Shown one piece after another: positions 1-5,024 of a stretch of 5,125 nucleotides of DNA (positions within the stretch are counted from its first letter, which is position 1; the number at the start of each line of letters is the position of its first letter). This stretch comes from Oscillospiraceae bacterium. Lineage in GTDB: Bacteria > Bacillota > Clostridia > UBA1381. Where the stretch lies: the NCBI GenBank assembly GCA_022508725.1, contig JAFLUR010000173.1, positions 1-5,125 on the forward strand, written 5' to 3'. Made by a program: the position numbers and the translations under genes. The notes below the pieces were generated by a model. That model had not been told where the DNA came from. It did no database searches and saw only the letters and a list, made by a program, of their open reading frames with translations.

Positions 1-1
1 G

Positions 2-49
2 CTTGAAAATATGGGCAGAAATATCAATGTTACTTGTGAGATTGAGTAA
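2..49 (+). CDS. Possible 3' end of an upstream gene (partial)
   Basis: Frame 2 is open from the window edge to a TAA at 47-49 and would encode the 15-residue tail LENMGRNINVTCEIE. The stop overlaps the AAGGAG ribosome binding site (48-53) of the next gene, the arrangement expected for tightly packed operon genes. The pattern G-x-x-I-x-V-T-x-x-I-E loosely recalls the C-terminus of cyclophilin-like-fold proteins, which can sit beside flavodoxin genes in Clostridia, but 15 residues are too few to assign a family. It could also be chance reading frame in an intergenic leader. Confidence 0.35.
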   Translation, partial: LENMGRNINVTCEIE

Positions 50-53
50 GGAG
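48..53 (+). promoter_or_regulatory. Ribosome binding site that fixes the start of the first flavodoxin
   Basis: AAGGAG lies 9 bases before the ATG at 63. This favours that ATG over an in-frame TTG at position 3, which has no visible Shine-Dalgarno in the window and would add 20 residues ahead of the flavodoxin beta-1 strand. Confidence 0.8.
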
Positions 54-62
54 AGAAATAAA

Positions 63-578
63 ATGGCTGAAATTTTAACTGTATTTTATTCTTTAAAAGG
101 CGAGACGATTGCGCCCGGTATGAAAATTGTAAAATTGGAAAAAGGTCATACCGCTGTTGCGGCGGAGTTTGTCCAAAAAGCTGTCGGCGGAGATATTTTT
201 GAACTTGAAACCGTAAAGACTTACATTGAAGATCATATGAAGATGATTTATGAAGCTAAAGAAGAATTGGAGAAAGGAATTTATCCCGAGTTGAAAAATT
301 ACCCTGATATTGATAAATACGATACCATATTTCTCGGATTCCCTAATTGGTGGAATACAATACCCACTCCTATGTTTAATTTTCTCAAGCGCTATGATTG
401 GAGCGGCAAGAGAATTATTCCATTCGTAACAAGCGGAGGCGGCGGTCTTGGCAGAAGCATAGAGGATATAAAGAAAATATGCGTCGGCGCTGAAATTTCC
501 AACGGCGGCGAATTTTTAGGACATGAGGTTGAAACTGCGGAAAAAGAAATCAGTAATTGGGCAAAAGACGCAATTTGA
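63..578 (+). CDS. Flavodoxin (Flavodoxin_4-like), cytoplasmic
   Basis: This 171-residue protein is a single-domain flavodoxin, expected to bind FMN and carry electrons or reduce small substrates in the cytoplasm; the partner is unknown. Visible landmarks are the first beta strand and phosphate-loop region (residues 4-31, ILTVFYSLKGE then KGHTAVAAE), the conserved helix start AVGGDIFELE (40-49), the strand and FMN-stacking loop YDTIFLGFPNWWN (86-98), and the late glycine-rich loop PFVTSGGGGLGRS (120-132). The length matches stand-alone members. There is no signal peptide. The phosphate loop reads G-H-T where relatives, including the flavodoxin domain encoded at 638-1741, read G-N-T, and the loop is about four residues longer. 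It is followed after 59 bases by the secreted flavodoxin fusion, so the pair may be functionally linked. Family assignment is secure; the specific role is not. Confidence 0.9.
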   Translation: MAEILTVFYSLKGETIAPGMKIVKLEKGHTAVAAEFVQKAVGGDIFELETVKTYIEDHMKMIYEAKEELEKGIYPELKNYPDIDKYDTIFLGFPNWWNTIPTPMFNFLKRYDWSGKRIIPFVTSGGGGLGRSIEDIKKICVGAEISNGGEFLGHEVETAEKEISNWAKDAI

Positions 579-604
579 CCTAAAAAATCTATAATAAATA
601 TAAA
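575..604 (+). promoter_or_regulatory. Candidate sigma-A-type promoter before the secreted flavodoxin gene
   Basis: TTGACC (575-580, one mismatch to TTGACA) and TATAAA (599-604, one mismatch to TATAAT) are separated by 18 bases. The -35 element overlaps the TGA stop of the preceding flavodoxin. Transcription would start near 611, leaving a short leader that contains the GGGAGG ribosome binding site at 623-628. A perfect TATAAT at 590-595 is also present but has no matching -35 at 16-18 bases. The region is AT-rich, so chance matches are likely. Confidence 0.35.
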
Positions 605-637
605 AAGTTTCAAAGAAATACCGGGAGGATTAAGAAA

Positions 638-1741
638 ATGAAAAAAAACATATCAATTATTTTAACGGCTGCAATGATATTTACTTTATTCAGCGTATTC
701 ACGGTAACCGGTTACACAGACGAGGATTTTACGCTGGAAATGCAGATAGATAATCCGATAATGAAGGTAAACGGTACGGATCGGGAGATTGACCCCGGTA
801 TGGGGACGTCGCCTGTAATCAGAAACGACAGAACGCTTGTTCCCATAAGGGCAATAATCGAGGCTATGGGAGGAAGCATCGATTGGGAAGCGGAAACCCG
901 GACGGTAATGCTGAATTATGACGACGATGAAATACGGCTTGTAATCGACAGTGAGACCGCTTATCTGAACGGTGGCGAAAATACGCTTGACAGCGCCCCG
1001 GTTATCATAAACAATCGCACAATGCTCCCGATACGTTTTATTGCGGAGAGTTTTAATTTTGATGTTGATTGGATGCAGGAAACTCGGACAATTACAATTA
1101 TAAAAGCGGAAACTCAGTCTGCGGTTACGGCTGAACCTACGATTGAACCTACATCGGAACCGGAAATCACGTCCGAGCCGACAGACGAACCCGATGCAGG
1201 TGAAACCGGTACAATCGTTGTTTACTTCTCACGTGCGGGTGAACAATACGGAGTCGGAGTGATTGACAAGGGAAATACCGCTGTCATTGCGGATATGATT
1301 ATTGAAGCTACGGGAGCGGACGAGTTTGAAATACTTCCGAAAGACGCGGACAGATACCCTACAACGTCATATGACGCTTTGAAGGATGTCGCCGCGGAGG
1401 AAAAGGACTCAAACGCGCGTCCCGAAATAGCGTCGGAGATCGAAGATTTTGACAGCTACGATACCGTATTTATAGGCTATCCCATATGGTGGGGCGATAT
1501 GCCGATGATAGTATACAATTTCCTTGAAAGCTACGATTTTGACGGTAAGACGGTTATTCCGTTCTGTACTCACGGCGGCAGTGGATTGGCAGGCACGGAG
1601 CGTACAATCAGCGGTATTATCGGAGATGCAAATATGAAGAAAGGTCTTGCGGTTGCGGGAACGACCGCTCAGAATAACCGGGATAACGCAAAGTCGGCGG
1701 TAGATGAGTGGCTTGCGGATATTGGATATACGGAGGAGTGA
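638..1741 (+). CDS. Secreted protein: copper-amine-oxidase-N-like domain fused to a flavodoxin domain
   Basis: This 367-residue protein has three parts. Residues 1 to about 25 form a Sec-type signal peptide (MKKN then a hydrophobic run ending near VTG) without a lipobox cysteine. Residues 38-155 form a copper amine oxidase N-terminal-like domain with two sub-repeats, NDRTLVPIRAIIEAMGG (63-79) and NNRTMLPIRFIAESF (125-139), each followed by a DW...ETRT strand. This module is common in exported Firmicutes proteins and is thought to bind surfaces or envelope components rather than copper. Residues 157-189 are an acidic Pro/Thr/Glu linker with repeated EPT units. Residues 190-362 are a full flavodoxin domain: IVVYFSRAGE (193-202), GNT (212-214), TGADEFEI (225-232), DTVFIGYPIWWGDMP (275-289), PFCTHGGSGLAGTER (308-322). 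The start is fixed by GGGAGG 9 bases upstream. It should act outside the membrane, held non-covalently or released. The following gene starts 5 bases after its stop. Electron donor and acceptor are unknown. Confidence 0.9.
   Translation: MKKNISIILTAAMIFTLFSVFTVTGYTDEDFTLEMQIDNPIMKVNGTDREIDPGMGTSPVIRNDRTLVPIRAIIEAMGGSIDWEAETRTVMLNYDDDEIRLVIDSETAYLNGGENTLDSAPVIINNRTMLPIRFIAESFNFDVDWMQETRTITIIKAETQSAVTAEPTIEPTSEPEITSEPTDEPDAGETGTIVVYFSRAGEQYGVGVIDKGNTAVIADMIIEATGADEFEILPKDADRYPTTSYDALKDVAAEEKDSNARPEIASEIEDFDSYDTVFIGYPIWWGDMPMIVYNFLESYDFDGKTVIPFCTHGGSGLAGTERTISGIIGDANMKKGLAVAGTTAQNNRDNAKSAVDEWLADIGYTEE
1106..1204 (+). other. EPT-rich linker inside the secreted flavodoxin fusion
   Basis: Residues 157-189 of the protein carry three EPT units (166-168, 170-172, 180-182) plus further EP pairs in a Thr/Ser/Glu/Asp-rich stretch. 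At DNA level TGAACCTAC occurs twice, 13 bases apart. Such low-complexity acidic Pro/Thr segments typically act as flexible extracellular spacers; here one separates the two folded domains. Confidence 0.75.
1732..1738 (+). promoter_or_regulatory. Ribosome binding site within the preceding gene's last codons
   Basis: GGAGGAG lies inside the final codons of the secreted flavodoxin gene and 8-10 bases before the ATG at 1747. It selects that ATG over an upstream in-frame GTG at 1708 and over the internal ATG at 1759, and implies translational coupling of the two genes. Confidence 0.8.
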
Positions 1742-1746
1742 CGGAA

Positions 1747-2865
1747 ATGGAAATAGGAATGGAAAATGTAAAAGGTAAATTGGGATTCGGATGTATGCGT
1801 CTGCCAATGAAGGACGGCGGCGTGGACTATGAAGAGTTTTCAAAAATGGTCGATATGTTTCTTGATGCGGGATTTAACTATTTTGACACAGCTCACGGCT
1901 ATGTGGGCGGTATGAGCGAAACGGCTCTTAAAAAATGTCTTACAAGCCGTTATCCGAGAGAAAAATACATACTCACCGATAAGCTGTCCACACATCATTT
2001 TACAAAGCATGAAGAAATACGTCCGTTGTTTGAAAGTCAGCTTGAAGCGTGCGGTGTGGATTATTTTGATTTTTATTTAATGCACGCACAAGACGCGTCT
2101 ATTTATGAAAAATATAAGAATTGCAGTGCGTATGAAACGGTTGCGGAATTTAAAAAAGAGGGCAAAATAAGGCATATCGGAATATCATTCCATGATAAAG
2201 CCGCAGTCCTTGAAAAAATTCTTAATGAACAGCCCGGAATTGAAGTCGTTCAGATACAGCTTAATTATGTGGATTATGACGATCCGTCGGTGGAGAGTCG
2301 AAAGTGTTACGAGGTCTGCGAAAAATACGGTAAGCGGGTAATCGTAATGGAACCTATCAAAGGCGGAAGTCTTTTGGAGCTGCCGGATGAGGCTAAAAGC
2401 ATATTTGACGCTTTGGGAGACGCGAGCTACGCAAGCTATGCGATACGTTTCGCGGCGGGGTTTCCCAATATTATGTCGGTACTTTCCGGCATGAGCAATA
2501 TATCCGATATGCGCGACAACGTAAGCTATATGAAAGATTTCAAACCGCTTACGGATGATGAAAGAGCGGCGGTGGATAAGGTTATTGAAATTTTTAAGGA
2601 GCAGGATCTGATTCCCTGCACGGCGTGTCGCTATTGTATGGATGAATGTCCGAAGCAAATAGCGATTCCCGAGCTGTTCGCACTGATGAATTCAAAAAAG
2701 AGATTCGGAAACTGGAATACCGATTACTACTATGAAAATATCAATACGCAGGGCAGCAGAAAAGCGTCGGATTGTATAAAATGCGGAAAATGCGAAAAGA
2801 TATGTCCGCAGCATTTGAAAATACGCGGACTTCTTCAAGATGTCGCGGCGGAATTTGAGAAATAA
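1747..2865 (+). CDS. Aldo/keto reductase with C-terminal double [4Fe-4S] ferredoxin-like segment
   Basis: This 372-residue protein begins with an aldo/keto reductase TIM barrel. The start GKLGFGCMRLP (10-20) is typical, and the catalytic tetrad can be placed at D47 and Y52 (FDTAHGY), K79 (LTDK) and H113 (LMHA). IRHIGISFH (141-149) and VVQIQLNYVD (167-176) are the usual barrel strands. After residue 285 comes a segment with two cysteine sets: C291-xx-C294-xx-C297-xxx-C301-P and C343-xx-C346-xx-C349-xxx-C353-P, the pattern for two [4Fe-4S] clusters. The family is widespread in strict anaerobes and is annotated as a predicted cytoplasmic oxidoreductase; true substrates are mostly unknown. All tetrad and cluster residues are present, so it should be active. 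It sits 5 bases after the secreted flavodoxin gene and 15 bases before a membrane protein gene. Exchange of electrons with the neighbouring cytoplasmic flavodoxin is possible but inferred only from proximity. Confidence 0.93.
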   Translation: MEIGMENVKGKLGFGCMRLPMKDGGVDYEEFSKMVDMFLDAGFNYFDTAHGYVGGMSETALKKCLTSRYPREKYILTDKLSTHHFTKHEEIRPLFESQLEACGVDYFDFYLMHAQDASIYEKYKNCSAYETVAEFKKEGKIRHIGISFHDKAAVLEKILNEQPGIEVVQIQLNYVDYDDPSVESRKCYEVCEKYGKRVIVMEPIKGGSLLELPDEAKSIFDALGDASYASYAIRFAAGFPNIMSVLSGMSNISDMRDNVSYMKDFKPLTDDERAAVDKVIEIFKEQDLIPCTACRYCMDECPKQIAIPELFALMNSKKRFGNWNTDYYYENINTQGSRKASDCIKCGKCEKICPQHLKIRGLLQDVAAEFEK

Positions 2866-2880
2866 CGGGAGATTTTAATA

Positions 2881-3441
2881 ATGAGCAAAGAAAGATTAGC
2901 GGCGTTTACCGACGCCGTGCTTGCAATAATAATGACCATACTTGTGCTTGAATTAAGTTTGCCGAAATCAGCAGATTTTGAGGCGCTGTGGGATATGCGC
3001 CATAGTTTTGCGGCGTATGCGCTCTCATTCTTTTGGCTCGGAACAATGTGGGTAAGTTTGCACAATGAATGGCATTACATTGACGCTATATCAAAGTCGG
3101 TTGTGTGGTGGAGTATCGTGCTGTTGTTTTTCTCGTCGCTTATTCCGTATGCAACAAAATTTGTAGACGAAAATTTTATGAGCGAACCTGCGCAGGTATT
3201 TTACGGAGTTATCGTTCTGTGTGTTACCGTAAGCAATATAGGAATGAATTTCGCGCTTGAGAAGGCAAATAAGGACAACGCCGAACTGATAAACGGTTTT
3301 AAAAGCGGAAGGAGACTGCTTTTTGTTGATACCACGATAAAGGCTGTGGGAATGATAATAGGTATAACGCTGTTTCCTCCGGCGGTTATGATAAGCGTTG
3401 TGCTTACAATGATTATTTTTCTTGTAGTAAGCCATATATAA
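2881..3441 (+). CDS. TMEM175-family (DUF1211) six-helix membrane protein, putative potassium channel
   Basis: This 186-residue integral membrane protein has the hallmark first helix of bacterial TMEM175 proteins: R5-L-x-A-F9-T-D11-A-V-x-A-I followed by TILVLEL (19-25). Six hydrophobic segments are visible at about 5-27, 42-62, 73-92, 104-126, 146-164 and 166-186. The W-x-x-x-H-N element (57-62) in helix 2 is also typical. Characterised bacterial relatives form tetrameric potassium-selective channels gated by hydrophobic residues of helix 1; human TMEM175 is a duplicated version. Here the usual F-S-D motif reads F-T-D, a conservative change. Length fits single-repeat bacterial members, although the C-terminus ends right at helix 6. 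GGGAG sits 9 bases before the ATG, and the gap from the reductase gene is 15 bases, so co-transcription is likely. Why an ion channel should sit among redox genes is not evident. Confidence 0.85.
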   Translation: MSKERLAAFTDAVLAIIMTILVLELSLPKSADFEALWDMRHSFAAYALSFFWLGTMWVSLHNEWHYIDAISKSVVWWSIVLLFFSSLIPYATKFVDENFMSEPAQVFYGVIVLCVTVSNIGMNFALEKANKDNAELINGFKSGRRLLFVDTTIKAVGMIIGITLFPPAVMISVVLTMIIFLVVSHI

Positions 3442-3457
3442 GAATTGAGGAATAAAT

Positions 3458-3826
3458 ATGACAAATGAAGAAGTAATTGCAGAATTTTATAAAAAGCTGT
3501 ACAACGCAATGATTGAAAAGGATAATTCCGCTCTTTCCGAGATACTTGACGAATCCTTTGTACTGGTTCATATGACCGGAATGAGGCAGAGCAAGGACGC
3601 GTTTATCCGCGCAGTGAAAGACGGTACGCTGAATTATTATTCTGCACAACATCAAAATATCTATGTAAAAATTGACGACCGCAAAGCCGTACTGACGGGA
3701 CAAAGTCTTGTCAATGCGGCGGTATTCGGAGGCGGTCGGCATACATGGCGGCTTCAGCTGAAAATCGGTTTGATTAAAACAGACGGAACATGGAAAATGA
3801 CCGAAGCTAAAGCGTCAACATATTAA
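3458..3826 (+). CDS. NTF2-like / DUF4440 (SnoaL-type) small protein
   Basis: This 122-residue protein has the NTF2-like cone fold pattern: an N-terminal helix pair (residues 3-32, EEVIAEFYKKLYNAMIEKD then ALSEIL), the strand and turn ESFVLVHMTGMRQSKDAFI (32-50), a GTLNYYS element (56-62), and a long curved sheet formed by strands near 66-73, 76-89, 94-107 and 111-117 ending in TWKMTEAKAS. Such proteins are cytoplasmic dimers that may be enzymes, binding proteins or fold-only partners; no catalytic residues can be singled out here, so function is open. The ATG is preceded by TGAGG (3446-3450), which begins 5 bases after the stop of the membrane protein gene. It is the last gene before the hairpin-rich gap and probably the end of the transcription unit. 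Confidence 0.8.
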   Translation: MTNEEVIAEFYKKLYNAMIEKDNSALSEILDESFVLVHMTGMRQSKDAFIRAVKDGTLNYYSAQHQNIYVKIDDRKAVLTGQSLVNAAVFGGGRHTWRLQLKIGLIKTDGTWKMTEAKASTY

Positions 3827-3854
3827 AATTCAGGAAACACCGGTTTATAAAGAA

Positions 3855-3953
3855 ATCAAAAAATAATTTGCGGAAAAATATACGCTTATCTAACGCACAA
3901 GCGCTTCATGAACGCACTATTTTTCCGCCTCCGGCGCTAAATTATTTTTTGAT
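3855..3953. repeat. Long imperfect inverted repeat (hairpin; terminator or MITE-like element)
   Basis: The outer arms ATCAAAAAATAATTT (3855-3869) and AAATTATTTTTTGAT (3939-3953) are perfectly complementary over 15 bases. The inner arms GCGGAAAAATA (3870-3880) and TATTTTTCCGC (3918-3928) are perfectly complementary over 11 bases and directly continue the left arm, giving a 26-bp stem broken only by a 10-base insertion on the right side (CTCCGGCGCT, 3929-3938). The 37-base loop (3881-3917) has its own symmetry. A- and T-runs on both flanks would allow termination in either direction. Its place after the last gene of a close-packed set suggests a terminator, but the length, near-perfect arms and loop resemble a small non-autonomous insertion or repeated extragenic element; copies elsewhere in the genome would decide. 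Confidence 0.85.
3926..3936 (+). other. Small GC-rich hairpin in the right arm of the inverted repeat
   Basis: CGCC (3926-3929) and GGCG (3933-3936) can pair around a TCC loop. Three bases of the left half (3926-3928) are also used by the inner stem of the long inverted repeat, so the two structures compete. A T-run follows at 3945-3950, eight bases further on, which is farther than in a standard intrinsic terminator. Confidence 0.4.
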
Positions 3954-3976
3954 ATTTAATTTATTCGATGTTTCTT

Positions 3977-3985
3977 AAGGAAGGA
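3977..3985 (+). promoter_or_regulatory. Ribosome binding site that fixes the start of the second aldo/keto reductase
   Basis: AAGGAAGGA ends 9 bases before the ATG at 3995. It lies inside the longer reading frame that could begin at ATG 3968, so the shorter start is preferred; the longer one would add nine residues ahead of the usual family N-terminus MKTRVLG. Confidence 0.8.
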
Positions 3986-3994
3986 CATGAAAAA

Positions 3995-4984
3995 ATGAAA
4001 ACAAGAGTTTTGGGCAAAGATTTGAAAGTATCCGCCGTATCATTGGGCTGTATGGGAATGACTCACGCTTTCGGAGCTCCGTCGGATGTAGCGGAAATGA
4101 CAAAACTGATTCACGAGGCGGTGGATTTGGGATATATCATGTTTGATACAGCGGAATGTTATACCGGTGTGTTCGCAGACGGAACTGTCGCTTACAACGA
4201 GGAGCTTGTAGGCGCGGCGCTTAAACCATATCGCAATAAGGTAGTAATCGCGACAAAATTCGGTGTACATCATTCCCGGACCGGTCTTGTGACAGACTCG
4301 CATCCGGACGCAATCCACAAAGCTGTCGAAGGCAGTTTAAAACGGCTTGGTACAGACTATATAGACCTTTATTATCAGCATAGAATCGACCCGAAAATCC
4401 CGGCAGAGGAAGTTGCGGGTGTTATGTCGGAGCTGATCAAGGAGGGCAAGATCCTGCATTGGGGTATTTCGGAAACCGATGAAACGTATCTGAGAAAAGC
4501 TCATGCGGTATGTTCGGTAACCGCTGTTCAGAACCGCTATTCTATGATGTACCGCGATTATGACGTGCTGTTTCCCGCATTGGAAGAGTTGAATATAGGT
4601 TATGTGGCGTTCAGTCCTTTGGCAAACGGCGTACTTTCAGACTGTTACGGCAAGGATTCTGAATTTGATGCTATAACGGACTACCGCAGCTTTATGCCGC
4701 AGTTCAAGCCGGAGGCGTATGATGAAAACGCGGAACTGTTTGAATATATCCGAGCATTGGCTGCGGATAAAAATGCAACGCCGGCGCAAATATCGCTTGC
4801 TTGGATGATTTGCAAGCACGAAAACCTTGTACCGATTCCCGGCACAAGAAAATCCGAACGCTTAAAGGAAAACGGCGCGGCAGGCGATATTATTCTTACC
4901 GCCGATGAGGTATCGGCGATTGACAAAAAACTTGATACGATTCGTATGTCAGCTGTTTTCGGCGGCTCACGAGCAGCAAAATAA
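3995..4984 (+). CDS. Aldo/keto reductase, YQHR-motif type (AKR13-like)
   Basis: This 329-residue protein is a complete aldo/keto reductase without Fe-S clusters, expected to reduce aldehydes or ketones with NADPH in the cytoplasm. The N-terminus MKTRVLGKDLKVSAVSLGCM (1-20) is canonical. The catalytic tetrad is D51 and Y56 (FDTAECY), K88 (ATKFG) and H129 in YYQHRID (126-132), the latter typical of the AKR13-like branch that includes many bacterial stress or quinone/aldehyde reductases. Further landmarks are LHWGISE (154-160), AVQNRYS (177-183), VAFSPLANGVL (204-214) and the cofactor phosphate-binding loop IPGTRKSERLKEN (281-293). All key residues are present and length matches the family. It is separated from the upstream genes by the inverted repeat and lies 40 bases before a probable cupin gene, a pairing that is common in such reductase clusters. 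The actual substrate cannot be read from the sequence. Confidence 0.94.
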   Translation: MKTRVLGKDLKVSAVSLGCMGMTHAFGAPSDVAEMTKLIHEAVDLGYIMFDTAECYTGVFADGTVAYNEELVGAALKPYRNKVVIATKFGVHHSRTGLVTDSHPDAIHKAVEGSLKRLGTDYIDLYYQHRIDPKIPAEEVAGVMSELIKEGKILHWGISETDETYLRKAHAVCSVTAVQNRYSMMYRDYDVLFPALEELNIGYVAFSPLANGVLSDCYGKDSEFDAITDYRSFMPQFKPEAYDENAELFEYIRALAADKNATPAQISLAWMICKHENLVPIPGTRKSERLKENGAAGDIILTADEVSAIDKKLDTIRMSAVFGGSRAAK

Positions 4985-5007
4985 AAGTAAACAATATAAA
5001 TAGATGT

Positions 5008-5014
5008 AAAGGAG
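5008..5014 (+). promoter_or_regulatory. Ribosome binding site choosing between two in-frame ATGs
   Basis: AAAGGAG lies 4 bases before the ATG at 5019 and 10 bases before the in-frame ATG at 5025. Normal spacing favours 5025; using 5019 would only add Met-Asn. Confidence 0.75.
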
Positions 5015-5024
5015 ATCAATGAAT

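Larger units (their letters stand above)
3827..3994. other. Non-coding gap with a long inverted repeat
   Basis: No reading frame with a plausible ribosome binding site lies in this stretch until the AAGGAAGGA before 3995. Its main content is the inverted repeat at 3855-3953. A TTGATA at 3949-3954 could be a -35 element for the next gene but no acceptable -10 follows at 16-18 bases. No tRNA or recognisable riboswitch core was seen. Confidence 0.7.

Noticed and set aside
3..62. Twenty-residue N-terminal extension of the first flavodoxin from a TTG
   Set aside because: No ribosome binding site is visible for it, while AAGGAG stands 9 bases before the ATG at 63, where the flavodoxin fold begins.
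590..595. Perfect TATAAT as a promoter -10
   Set aside because: The bases 16-18 upstream do not resemble a -35; the TTGACC/TATAAA pair nearby is better spaced, and AT-rich sequence makes such matches common.
749..1102. Copper amine oxidase enzyme
   Set aside because: Only the N-terminal-like repeat module is present; the catalytic domain with its topaquinone tyrosine and copper histidines is absent.
1708..1746. Earlier GTG start for the Fe-S aldo/keto reductase
   Set aside because: It overlaps the previous gene by 34 bases and lacks a ribosome binding site; GGAGGAG at 1732-1738 directs the ATG at 1747.
1409..1843. Long minus-strand open frame of 144 codons opposite the secreted flavodoxin and reductase
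   Set aside because: It spans two well-supported genes and their junction, has low-complexity Arg/Ile-rich content, and shows no domain or ribosome binding site.
2185..2658. Minus-strand open frame of 157 codons opposite the Fe-S aldo/keto reductase
   Set aside because: It lies wholly within conserved barrel and Fe-S coding sequence and has no recognisable protein features.
3881..3917. CRISPR-like repeat unit (AACGCAC twice)
   Set aside because: Only two 7-base copies 19 bases apart occur; there is no array and no cas gene in view.
3949..3977. TTGATA as the -35 of a promoter for the second aldo/keto reductase
   Set aside because: The sequences 16-18 bases downstream (around TTCTTA) are poor -10 matches, and the TTGATA overlaps the inverted-repeat arm.
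3968..3994. Earlier ATG start for the second aldo/keto reductase
   Set aside because: The strong AAGGAAGGA lies inside this extension and is correctly placed for 3995; the extra residues are absent from the usual family start.
4681..5019. Minus-strand open frame of 112 codons opposite the end of the second reductase
   Set aside because: It is a mirror of a conserved coding region and has no family signature.
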